The position numbers and the translations under genes were made by a program. Of a DNA stretch of 64,000 bases, positions 18,257 to 25,453 are shown one piece after another (position 1 is the stretch's first letter; each line of letters begins with the position of its first letter). Source of the DNA: Candidatus Lustribacter telmatis (GTDB taxonomy: Bacteria; Vulcanimicrobiota; Vulcanimicrobiia; Vulcanimicrobiales; Vulcanimicrobiaceae). The DNA lies in assembly GCA_003164045.1 (NCBI GenBank), contig PLRU01000093.1, positions 58,166 through 122,165 on the forward strand. The letters are read 5' to 3'. Below the pieces are notes generated by a model that searched no databases, was not told where the DNA came from, and saw nothing but the letters and a program-made list of their open reading frames with translations.

Positions 18257-19021
18257 ATGCCAGTCGACCCGGCGTTCGCCGCCCTCCGTGAGGCCCTAGA
18301 CCAGCGTCACCGCGACGCCTCGGCGGCCGCGTTTGCCCTCGGCGAAGACGAGGTGCTGCGCACGGGCCTCTCCGAGCTCGACCGTATCCTCGGCGGCGGT
18401 TTCCCGCGCGGAACGATCGCCGCGCTTGAGGGCGCACCCAGTTCCGGCCGCAGCGCGCTCGCGGCGCGGCTCTTGGCGGTGGCAACCGGCCGCGGCCTCG
18501 GCGCGCTGATCGGCACCGACCTCTTCCCGCCGGCCCTGGCCGCGGCCGGCGTGCGGCTCGAACGGCTGATGTGCGTGCCGGTCAGCGATCCGGTCGGCGC
18601 AGCGCGCGCGGCCGACATCGTGCTGCGCTCGGGTGCGTTCAGCGTGGTGGTGATCCCCGCGCTGCCGAGCGGCCGCGGTACGGGTTCGGCGACGTGGACA
18701 CGGCTGGCGAGTCTCGCGCACCGCGCTAACGTTTTGCTCGTTGCGGTGGGTGTGGAAGCATCGAGCGAACTGCGCTACTTCGCCTCGGTGCGGCTCGAGA
18801 CGGCGATCGAACGCGTGCGCTGGAACGGCGCAAGCGGACATCTCTGCGAACTCGCCGGCTACGACATCCGCGCGACGGTGCGCAAACACAAACGCGCCGC
18901 ACCAGGTGCGAGTACGATCATCACGTGCCTGCCGTTCGAAGATCGCCCCACCTTAGTCGCCGTCCGTTCGCGCGAACTTGCCGTGCAGGCACCGCCGTTG
19001 CGTGTTGTGTCGACGGCGTAA
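18257..19021 (+). CDS. RecA/ImuA-like SOS-controlled ATPase-fold protein
   Basis: A 254-residue RecA-core protein resembling ImuA/SulA-like (COG4544) members of the ImuA-ImuB-DnaE2 mutagenic translesion system. Seen: TGLSELDRILGGGFPRGTIAALEG leading into a P-loop, GAPSSGRSAL, in which the Walker A lysine is replaced by Arg; a hydrophobic Walker-B-like strand FSVVVIPALP; and ANVLLVAVG. The replaced lysine suggests weak or no ATP hydrolysis, as reported for ImuA proteins generally. Start ATG 18257 has no RBS and is probably leaderless from the SOS promoter. No imuB or dnaE2 follows, which is odd. Confidence 0.8.
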   Translation: MPVDPAFAALREALDQRHRDASAAAFALGEDEVLRTGLSELDRILGGGFPRGTIAALEGAPSSGRSALAARLLAVATGRGLGALIGTDLFPPALAAAGVRLERLMCVPVSDPVGAARAADIVLRSGAFSVVVIPALPSGRGTGSATWTRLASLAHRANVLLVAVGVEASSELRYFASVRLETAIERVRWNGASGHLCELAGYDIRATVRKHKRAAPGASTIITCLPFEDRPTLVAVRSRELAVQAPPLRVVSTA

Positions 19022-19035
19022 ACCCATGGTCGCGA

Positions 19036-19075
19036 TTTGCTGTGCGATAGCGACCACACCGTTGCGTAAAGCACC
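19036..19075. repeat. Dispersed palindromic repeat, copy A
   Basis: ATTTGCTGTGCGATAGCGACCACACCGTT followed by GCGTAAAGCACC matches the core and right arm of the repeats at 41742, 43494 and 45317. The left arm (GGTGCTT type) is not recognisable here; only AACCC remains further upstream. It lies just after the ImuA-like stop. Confidence 0.8.
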
Positions 19076-19451
19076 CCCGGCCGCGCCCGATAATGGAACG
19101 TTATTGAGCATTACGAAATCGACCCGCCTGAGGCACACGGGCGACCATTTAAGATGCACTTAATTTTAAGAAACTGCACTTTTAGGTTGATAGACGGCGC
19201 TTCGCAAATTAAATTTGAGAAACAGCCCTGGGGCGATTTGGCAGATTCTCGATACTCTCGGCTATGGTCAGCATCGACCGGCTTAAAGGCGCCGCAATTG
19301 GCATTGGCTCGAACCGTCTGCTGCCGCGATACCTGACCGCGACCGCAGTTTCCTGATCCAAACGGAAGCGACGAACGTATTGCCGGAGATGTCTTCATCA
19401 TTGTAGCGTGGACGAGCTATCGGCACACCGCTCAGAACGCGGCGACGATCT
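19076..19451. other. Non-coding, partly AT-rich spacer
   Basis: Between the repeat and the MhpC-like gene I see no ORF with an RBS or recognisable protein. The part around 19155-19215 (TTAATTTTAAGAAACTGC, AAATTAAATTTGAGAAAC) is much richer in A/T than its surroundings. Short track ORFs here do not resemble proteins. Possibly decayed foreign DNA. Confidence 0.5.
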
Positions 19452-20351
19452 TCAATGTGTCGGACGAGCGGATGCTTCGGGCACTCGGTTTTTGGCGTGA
19501 AGAGACTTGCCCAGAAGAAAATCAAGGTGAAGAGCGTTGAACTCATCGGCCTGCTCGAACTGCGGCCAGTGGCCCGCATTGTCGATCACGACCAGCCGTC
19601 CGTCGGGAACCGTGTCGGCGAAGCGCTGACCCACTTCGACGGCGCCCGTCGGGTCGTGTGTCGTCCAGACGACCAGCGTCGGCGCTTCGACCGTTCGCAG
19701 CTCGGCATCGGTAATGAGGTTGCGCGTGCGCACGTCGAGATCTTGCAGGCACATGATATTGCGCATGGCGTCGAGGAACCCCGGCTGCGAATAGATCGCG
19801 AACCGGACGTCGACGAGCTCATCCGTCACTTTGCTCTTGTCGTGCATTAGCCATTCCAAGCGTGCGCGAACGCTCTCGCGCGTCGCGTTCTCGACGGCAG
19901 CGAGTGTCAGTGTTTTGATTCGTTGCATGACCGCTGGGTCGGCCGTTAAGCCGCCGGCGGTATTCAGCACGAGCCGGTTCGTTCGTTGCGGGTATGCCGC
20001 CGCGAATTTTTCGGCCACCCAGCCACCGAGGGACTCGCCGGAGAGATGCGCGCGCGCAACGCCCAACGCATCCATCACGTCGCGAAGATGGCGTACATAG
20101 TCGGGTATTTCGTACGCGACGTCCGGCTTCGCCGTAAAACCATGCCCGATCATATCGAACGCGATCACGCGAAAATGCTCCGCGTGCGGCAAGATATTTC
20201 GGGTATAGGCCTCGAGATGACCACCGACGCCGTGCAGAAAGATCAGGACGTTATCGCCGGAGCCGGCCTCGAGGTAACGGGTGCGTACGCCACCCGCGTC
20301 GACGTAGCCGAGCGTGTAGCTCCCCTGCATGAGATCCGTCCAGGTCGTCAC
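19452..20351 (-). CDS. Alpha/beta hydrolase, meta-cleavage-product hydrolase (MhpC-like)
   Basis: A 299-residue alpha/beta hydrolase. The oxyanion HG motif is in LIFLHGVGGHLEAY, the nucleophile elbow is GESLGGW (Ser), the Asp lies in VVWTTHDPTGAV and the His in IDNAGHWPQFEQ. These spacings are those of C-C bond hydrolases such as MhpC/BphD, which split the ring-fission product of a catechol. GTG at 20351 is chosen because GGGGAGG precedes it by about 9 bases and it overlaps the MhpB-like stop (GTGA). The longer ORF in the track runs back inside that gene. Confidence 0.88.
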   Translation of the reverse strand: MTTWTDLMQGSYTLGYVDAGGVRTRYLEAGSGDNVLIFLHGVGGHLEAYTRNILPHAEHFRVIAFDMIGHGFTAKPDVAYEIPDYVRHLRDVMDALGVARAHLSGESLGGWVAEKFAAAYPQRTNRLVLNTAGGLTADPAVMQRIKTLTLAAVENATRESVRARLEWLMHDKSKVTDELVDVRFAIYSQPGFLDAMRNIMCLQDLDVRTRNLITDAELRTVEAPTLVVWTTHDPTGAVEVGQRFADTVPDGRLVVIDNAGHWPQFEQADEFNALHLDFLLGKSLHAKNRVPEASARPTH

Positions 20352-21187
20352 GGTTGTAAGCCTCCCCAAGCAATGCCCATCCCAGTTATCCACGCATCGA
20401 CTGGTTCGTAATGCGTGGTTGCCGATACGACTCCTGACGCCGCGAAAGCAGCCAGCCAAGTCCGCACCTCGTGCGCTCCGGTGCCGGCCGGAGCGACGGA
20501 CGCGTCGTTCAACGTTCGCAGAAACGCCCAGTCGCCGGCCGCAAAGCCCGCCAGAACGCGTCGATCCCACGGCTCGTCAATGCGCGGTGGCGCCTGCGTC
20601 GTTCGTGTGACGCGCTCGCCTTCCGACAAGCTCCCGGCTTCTTCTGTCAGGGGCGGGTCATGCGAGAGCCCCCCCGATCCGATGAACAGCGTCGAGCCCT
20701 CAAAAGCGCGGGCGATGCGACCCACCGCTTCGCCTAGCGCCAGGGTTCGCTCGAATGAGGGCAACGGCGGTTGGGCGCAGTTGATAATAACCGGCACCAC
20801 CGGGCACGCGTCGAGGGTGCCGAACAGGTCCACAAACGATTCGCCAAACCCATGGTCAAGGACCATCCGCCGGCCGCGCGCGACATCGAAACCTTCTGCC
20901 CCTAGGCCGCGCAACAGGGTTTCAGCGTGCTCGGCATGCACCGCATAGTCGGTCTCCGGGGTGCCCCAGTCGCCATATCCCCGTGCGCTTCCGGTGACGA
21001 CTGAAAACGGCGGAACGACATCGGCCAGCGTCCGACGATGTTCCGGTCCGAAGAAGACCACGAGATCTGGCTTCATGTGCTTCAACGCAGCGCGAACCTC
21101 GGCGATCGCTCGCGCAAACGTACCGTCCCCGCCGTCAGGACGAACGCTGCGCAGCGGGCTGTGAGAAATCCCGATGAACGCGCTCAT
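20348..21187 (-). CDS. Class III extradiol ring-cleavage dioxygenase (MhpB/LigB type)
   Basis: A 279-residue Fe(II) dioxygenase related to MhpB (2,3-dihydroxyphenylpropionate 1,2-dioxygenase). Shared segments are ISHSPLRSV at the N-terminus, LVVFFGPEHRR, VLDHGFGESFVDLFG, VPVIINCAQPPLPSF and LFIGSGGLSHDPP. The histidines in these blocks are the known metal and acid-base residues of the LigB superfamily. It opens a catechol ring next to a hydroxyl (meta cleavage) and passes the product to the MhpC-like hydrolase. Good RBS GGAGAGG before ATG. Confidence 0.92.
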   Translation of the reverse strand: MSAFIGISHSPLRSVRPDGGDGTFARAIAEVRAALKHMKPDLVVFFGPEHRRTLADVVPPFSVVTGSARGYGDWGTPETDYAVHAEHAETLLRGLGAEGFDVARGRRMVLDHGFGESFVDLFGTLDACPVVPVIINCAQPPLPSFERTLALGEAVGRIARAFEGSTLFIGSGGLSHDPPLTEEAGSLSEGERVTRTTQAPPRIDEPWDRRVLAGFAAGDWAFLRTLNDASVAPAGTGAHEVRTWLAAFAASGVVSATTHYEPVDAWITGMGIAWGGLQP

Positions 21188-21227
21188 AACATACCTCTCC
21201 GGGGGTCCTAGGCGGCGTGGACAACCC

Positions 21228-21252
21228 CTAACTAATATGTTAGCATGTTAAC
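21228..21252. promoter_or_regulatory. Operator dyads between the divergent mhpB-like and flavin reductase genes
   Basis: CTAAC-taatat-GTTAG (21228-21243) overlaps GTTA-gcatgt-TAAC (21239-21252). The two inverted repeats share the GTTAG arm, in the only AT-rich stretch of an 88-base divergent intergenic region. The likely ligand is the GntR/FCD regulator encoded at 23259. That pairing is inference from position. Confidence 0.6.
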
Positions 21253-21275
21253 GGCGGAGGTGTCCATTTTCCACG

Positions 21276-21761
21276 ATGATCGCTCAGCGTGCTTTTAGGT
21301 CATGCCTGGGATCCATTCCCACCGGCGTAACCGTTGTTACCGCGCAGACTCCCGACCACGAACTCGTTGGCGTGACCGTGAACTCGTTTTCGTCGGTATC
21401 ACGTGACCCGCCCCTGGTGCTCTTCAGTCTTAATCGCACCTTGCGCAGTCTTCCCGCGTTCGATCGGTGCTCGCATTTTGCCGTGAACGTGCTGCGCGAA
21501 GATCAGGATTCGATCGAAAGTCACTTCGCGCGTCCCTCCGAGGATAAGTGGGCCGGCATTGCGTTCGTCGAGCACGACACCGGCGCGCCGATCTTTGAGA
21601 ATGCAATCGCCTGGTTCGCTTGCGATCGATATGCCAAATATGACGGCGGCGATCACGAGATCATCGTCGGACGCGTGGTGGCCACCGGCCACGATGAAGA
21701 TGCGCTGCCGCTGGTATTCCACCGCGGCCGATTTCACCGCTTTTCACAATTCGGGAGCTGA
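21276..21761 (+). CDS. Flavin reductase component (HpaC-like)
   Basis: A 161-residue flavin reductase-like domain (FMN-binding split barrel). Typical segments are SIPTGVTVVTA, VGVTVNSFSSVSRDPPLVLFSL, FAVNVL and HEIIVGRVV. It supplies reduced FAD or FMN to the monooxygenase encoded eight bases downstream. The gene is divergent from the mhpB-like gene and shares its operator region. GGAGG lies about 14 bases before the ATG, which is rather far. Confidence 0.92.
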   Translation: MIAQRAFRSCLGSIPTGVTVVTAQTPDHELVGVTVNSFSSVSRDPPLVLFSLNRTLRSLPAFDRCSHFAVNVLREDQDSIESHFARPSEDKWAGIAFVEHDTGAPIFENAIAWFACDRYAKYDGGDHEIIVGRVVATGHDEDALPLVFHRGRFHRFSQFGS

Positions 21762-21769
21762 ACAACGAC

Positions 21770-23275
21770 GTGGGCGCACGTACCGGCCAAGACTACCTCG
21801 ACCATCTGCAAGCGCATCCGCGTGAGGTCTGGTTACGCGGTGAACGCATCGAGGATGTGTCGACACATTCGGCATTCGAGTCGGCTCGCTCGCAGATCGC
21901 GCGGCTTTATGACCTGCAGCACGATCCCGCTTTACGTGATACCCTGACCTATGTCTCGCCGAGCAGCGGCGAGCGGGTTGCGACCTCGTTCATGATTCCG
22001 AAGAACCCCGGGGACCTTAACCTGCGCCGAAATGCCTTTCGCGCCGCGGCCGAGGCGACGTTCGGCTTGCTCGGCCGATCCCCGGATTTCCTCAACGTCA
22101 CGCTCGCGGCATTGGCTGAAGGCGTTGAGTTCTTCCAGCGCGCCGGCTCGCGATATGCCAGTAACGTTAACGCATACTATGAGTACGTGCGCGAGAACGA
22201 TCTCTTCCTTACGCACGCGCTGATCACGCCCCAAAACGATCGCTCGAAATCGAGTGCCGAGCAGAGCGACGAATCGCTGCACCTGCGTGTCGTACGGGAA
22301 ACGGACGACGGTGTGATCGTTTCCGGCGCACGCATGCTCGGAACGCTTGGACCGATCGCGGACGAAGTGCTAGTCTACAACTTGCCCGGCCTCAAACCAG
22401 GCGATGAAGCCTACTCAATGATGTTCGCCATTCCGGTGGACACACAAGGCGTCAAGCAGATCTGCCGCGAGCCATTTTCCGGCGGCGGCGAGTCATCGTT
22501 CGACCACCCGCTTTCTTCGCGATTCGAAGAACCCGACTCGCTGTTCGTCTTCGACAACGTGCTCGTCCCATGGAATCGCGTGTTTCTCCACAACGACGTC
22601 GCGCTGGCCAATGCGATGTATGTCGAGACGAACATTCGTCAGCACACCGCCCATCAAACGTCCGTCCGCGGGCTCGTGAAAATGCAATTCCTAGGCGGAG
22701 TTGCCGTCGCAATCGCACAGGCGGTCAAGACCGACCAGTTCTTACACGTCCAACAAATGCTCGGCGAGTGCTTGCAGAATATCGAAGTCGTGAAATCGTG
22801 CATCATCGCCTCAGAGGTCCAGCACGAAACCGGAGTGGCTGGCTCGATTCGTCCCGCCTTTCAGCCACTGCAAACCGTTCGCACGCTGATGCCGGTGATG
22901 TATCCGCGAATGGCCGAAATCGTGCAGATCCTGGGAGCCGGTGGGCTTCTGATGCTGCCGTCGTCGGAAGACTTCGTGAGCCCCATTGCCGGGATCGTCG
23001 ACCGGTTTTATCGAGGGGCTGAAAACGTCAGTGCGATCGATCGCGTTCGCCTCTACAAACTCGCGTGGGACCTCGTCGGCCACGCGTTCGGAAGCCGCCT
23101 GACGCAGTACGAACGGTATTACGCCGGTGATCCGGTGCGAACCACGGCCAGCGTTTACTTCGCGTTTGACAAGGCAGAGATGAAGGCACTTGTCGATGCG
23201 GCACTCGTGCTCCAAGGTGAACCCGGCGAATCCGCGCGCGAAGGGCGAGCCCCGGAACTTACCGCGGCGACGTAA
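21770..23275 (+). CDS. 4-hydroxyphenylacetate 3-hydroxylase-family monooxygenase (HpaB-like)
   Basis: A 501-residue FADH2-dependent phenol hydroxylase with an acyl-CoA-dehydrogenase-like fold. HpaB-family segments include TGQDYLDHLQAHPREVWLRGERI at the start, FFQRAGSRYASNVNAYYEYVRENDLFLTHAL, FDNVLVPWNRVFLHND and GAGGLLMLPSSEDF. It should add a hydroxyl ortho to a phenol, making the catechol that the divergent dioxygenase opens. Substrate could be a hydroxyphenyl-acetate or -propionate; not decidable here. GTG start. The 3' end overlaps the converging GntR gene by 17 bases. Confidence 0.92.
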   Translation: MGARTGQDYLDHLQAHPREVWLRGERIEDVSTHSAFESARSQIARLYDLQHDPALRDTLTYVSPSSGERVATSFMIPKNPGDLNLRRNAFRAAAEATFGLLGRSPDFLNVTLAALAEGVEFFQRAGSRYASNVNAYYEYVRENDLFLTHALITPQNDRSKSSAEQSDESLHLRVVRETDDGVIVSGARMLGTLGPIADEVLVYNLPGLKPGDEAYSMMFAIPVDTQGVKQICREPFSGGGESSFDHPLSSRFEEPDSLFVFDNVLVPWNRVFLHNDVALANAMYVETNIRQHTAHQTSVRGLVKMQFLGGVAVAIAQAVKTDQFLHVQQMLGECLQNIEVVKSCIIASEVQHETGVAGSIRPAFQPLQTVRTLMPVMYPRMAEIVQILGAGGLLMLPSSEDFVSPIAGIVDRFYRGAENVSAIDRVRLYKLAWDLVGHAFGSRLTQYERYYAGDPVRTTASVYFAFDKAEMKALVDAALVLQGEPGESAREGRAPELTAAT

Positions 23276-23972
23276 CCGCAGCTGCCGGCTCGCCAGCGTC
23301 GACCAGCCCACCTTGCGAGGAACGCCCAAACGCCAGAATATGACGTTCCATCATCGCACTTGCAACGTTCGGCTCGCCGCCCTCGATTGCGGCGACGATC
23401 GACTCGTGCTCGGCATGCGCTTGAGCGACCCGCCGCGCAAAGACGAGGCCGCCGCCAAGGGCCGTGGCAATATAGAAATCGCTCCGGTCCCAATACCCCG
23501 CGGCGCACGAGGCGACGAGGGGCGAATGTGCCATTGCATGCACCGCACCGTGGAATTGCTGATTGAGCAGGCGGTAAGCATGCGCGATCTTCGCCGGTGT
23601 GTCGACGCTCTGGCGCAATTCCGCGATCTCACCGTGGATGCGCCGCAACTCGATCCGCTCGGCCGCGTCGCCGCGCGAGGCCGCCAATTCCGCCGTTAAC
23701 GCCTCGGCACTCGCGAATAATCGAAAGAAATCACCGATCTCGCGCGGGTTCGGTGTGACGACGCGGCAACCGACTTGCGGGATGATCTCAAGGAAGCCCT
23801 CACCGGCGAGACGTTTGAAGGCCTCCATGACCGGTTGGCGGCTCGCGTTAAGCGCTTTGACCACGTCTTCGACGCGCACTCGGCTGCCGGGCGGCAGAGC
23901 GCCATCGAGCAGAAGACCTTTGGTGTACTCGTACGCGTGTTCGGTCAGTCGCGGACGATAACGGGCCGGCAC
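23259..23972 (-). CDS. GntR-family regulator with FCD domain
   Basis: A 237-residue repressor/activator. The winged helix is near residues 10-75 (GALPPGSRVRVEDVVKALNASRQPVMEAFKRL), followed by the all-helical FCD ligand domain with metal-ligand-like His in NQQFHGAVHAMA and the HAEHESIVAAIEGG motif. It is convergent with hpaB and is the natural regulator of the meta-cleavage divergon. Ligand unknown, probably an aromatic acid or ring-fission product. Confidence 0.9.
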   Translation of the reverse strand: MPARYRPRLTEHAYEYTKGLLLDGALPPGSRVRVEDVVKALNASRQPVMEAFKRLAGEGFLEIIPQVGCRVVTPNPREIGDFFRLFASAEALTAELAASRGDAAERIELRRIHGEIAELRQSVDTPAKIAHAYRLLNQQFHGAVHAMAHSPLVASCAAGYWDRSDFYIATALGGGLVFARRVAQAHAEHESIVAAIEGGEPNVASAMMERHILAFGRSSQGGLVDAGEPAAAVTSPR

Positions 23973-24050
23973 GAATCAATTGTTCGATACGGCCTGCATG
24001 AATCGCTTTACGGGGACTGCCGGCTAGCGTCGCCCAAAGCGACGTTTGTT

Positions 24051-24383
24051 CCGGTCGCGGCACGGGATCAGTGTTCGTTCGGGTCTTTGACCGCTGGAAT
24101 TGTCTGGATCTCGACACCGATGTTGTGGCCATTTTGCCGCTGGACACGAACGATGTACACATTTTCGATAATATCTCGCGTTGCCGGATCGATACTGATC
24201 GAATCTCGTGGACTCTCAAACTGCATGCCGCGCGCAAGTGCGAGCGTTTTGTCGGGATCCAGGTTTCCGCCCAGCCTCTCGGCGATCGCATAAATCGCGT
24301 TCATCACATCGAAACCGGCGACATCTGCGAAGCTCGGCACCTCCGTTTCGCTACCGTACGCTTTTCTAAAGGCACGGACGAAC
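24051..24383 (-). pseudogene. Truncated copy of a LivK-type SBP gene
   Basis: About 333 bases are nearly identical to 28222-28554, the 3' end of the intact SBP gene at 28239. The encoded tail (FADVAGFDVMNAIYAIAERL to the final VKDPNEH) differs from the intact protein at only a few residues. Identity starts 17 bases beyond the stop codon and ends abruptly upstream at GACGAAC, where an in-frame TAA follows. There is no start or signal peptide. It is a partial duplication, not a functional gene. Confidence 0.9.
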
Positions 24384-24388
24384 AGTTA

Positions 24389-24409
24389 ATTGACAGGTGC
24401 CTTGTCAAT
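24389..24409. promoter_or_regulatory. Inverted repeat upstream of the ferulate module
   Basis: ATTGACAGGTGCCTTGTCAAT: 7-bp arms ATTGACA/TGTCAAT with a partly symmetric centre (8 of 10 pairs match). It starts a few bases after the end of the duplicated SBP fragment. A second TTGACA follows at 24411. It may be an operator/promoter for the operon starting at 24571; the protein that binds is unknown. Confidence 0.5.
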
Positions 24410-24481
24410 ATTGACATCGCGCAGCGGATGTCATACCGTTGTTTTTAGGACACCGCCTTTTCCGGCAGTTAGGAGTACCGA

Positions 24482-24574
24482 ATGCTGAGCGCGGAAGCGG
24501 CGAGTTCGGCGATGAGGCGTTTTTTCTCAAACGTTACGTGTTCGCGTAACATCCAAAAGGTGGCGGTTTCATGA
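24482..24574 (+). CDS. Possible 30-residue leader ORF before the HCHL gene
   Basis: ATG at 24482 has a good RBS (TTAGGAG, six-base spacing). It encodes MLSAEAASSAMRRFFSNVTC and ten further residues. Its TGA overlaps the ATG of the hydratase/lyase gene (ATGA), the usual sign of translational coupling. No homology is recognised. It could be a leader peptide that sets translation of the operon, or a chance ORF. Confidence 0.4.
   Translation: MLSAEAASSAMRRFFSNVTCSRNIQKVAVS
24533..24550. promoter_or_regulatory. Probable MarR operator upstream of the HCHL gene
   Basis: GTTACG-tgttcg-CGTAAC is a perfect 6-bp inverted repeat 20 bases before the hydratase/lyase start. MarR dimers usually bind such short dyads near the promoter or RBS. 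The MarR gene at 27547 lies at the other end of the operon. Confidence 0.5.
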
Positions 24575-25431
24575 CTTCGGCAACATCTTCCGGCGCGGAA
24601 ACGGGCGAGCTCAGCAGTTCGACCGTCCAGGTCACGTTCGACGACGGGATCGCGTGGGTCGTACTGAACCGCCCCGACAAGCGCAACGCGATGAACCCCA
24701 CGATGAATCGCGAGATGAACGTGATTCTCGATGCGCTCGAGATCGACGATCGTTGCAAGGTGCTGATCCTGACCGGCGCGGGCGAGGCGTTCACCGCCGG
24801 AATGGACCTCAAGGAATTCTTCCGGGAAACGGCCGGCTTCGATCCGATCAAACGCCACCGGATGATGGCGCAAGCCACGAACTGGCAGTGGCGAAAGTTG
24901 CGCTACTTCGCTAAGCCCACGATCGCGATGGTCAACGGCTGGACGTTCGGCGGCGGGTTCGTGCCGCTCATCGCCTGCGACGTGGCGATCGCGGCGGAAG
25001 ACGCGATCTTCGGCGTCTCGGAGATCAACTGGGGCATCATCCCGGCCGGTAACGTCACGAAAGCGATCGAGGCCGTGCTCAACGAACGAAAGGCGCTCTT
25101 GTACATCATGACGGGCGACCCGTTCGATGGGAAGAAGGCGGCCGAGATCGGCCTCGTCACCGAGTCCGTGCCGCAAAGCGAACTGCGTGCCACCGTGGTC
25201 GCGCTGGCCCAAAAGCTGATGAAGAAGAACCCCATCACGCTCTGGAATGCGAAGGTCGCCTTCAAGCACATCGGCGAGATGGATTGGGAGCTCTCCGAAG
25301 AGTACCTCACCGCAAAGGCGATTGCCAACGCGAGGATGGACCCGGAGCGCGGATCCGAGCGCGGTCTCAAGCAGTTTCTCGATGACAAATCTTACAAGCC
25401 GGGGCTGGGCGAATATCGTCGTGAGGAGTGA
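24571..25431 (+). CDS. ech: Hydroxycinnamoyl-CoA hydratase/lyase (HCHL, feruloyl-CoA type)
   Basis: A 286-residue crotonase that hydrates feruloyl- or coumaroyl-CoA and then cleaves it to vanillin or 4-hydroxybenzaldehyde plus acetyl-CoA. It reads unlike generic enoyl-CoA hydratases and matches Pseudomonas HCHL along its length: LNRPDKRNAMNPTMNREM, TGAGEAFTAGMDLKEFF, QWRKLRYFAKPTIAMVNGW, FGGGFVPLIACDVAIAAE, SEINWGIIPAGN (catalytic Glu) and the diagnostic tail KQFLDDKSYKPG. Cotranscribed with the CoA ligase that follows, giving both steps of ferulate side-chain removal. Confidence 0.92.
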   Translation: MTSATSSGAETGELSSSTVQVTFDDGIAWVVLNRPDKRNAMNPTMNREMNVILDALEIDDRCKVLILTGAGEAFTAGMDLKEFFRETAGFDPIKRHRMMAQATNWQWRKLRYFAKPTIAMVNGWTFGGGFVPLIACDVAIAAEDAIFGVSEINWGIIPAGNVTKAIEAVLNERKALLYIMTGDPFDGKKAAEIGLVTESVPQSELRATVVALAQKLMKKNPITLWNAKVAFKHIGEMDWELSEEYLTAKAIANARMDPERGSERGLKQFLDDKSYKPGLGEYRREE

Positions 25432-25453
25432 CGCCACGGCGGTTCGTCCGCCG

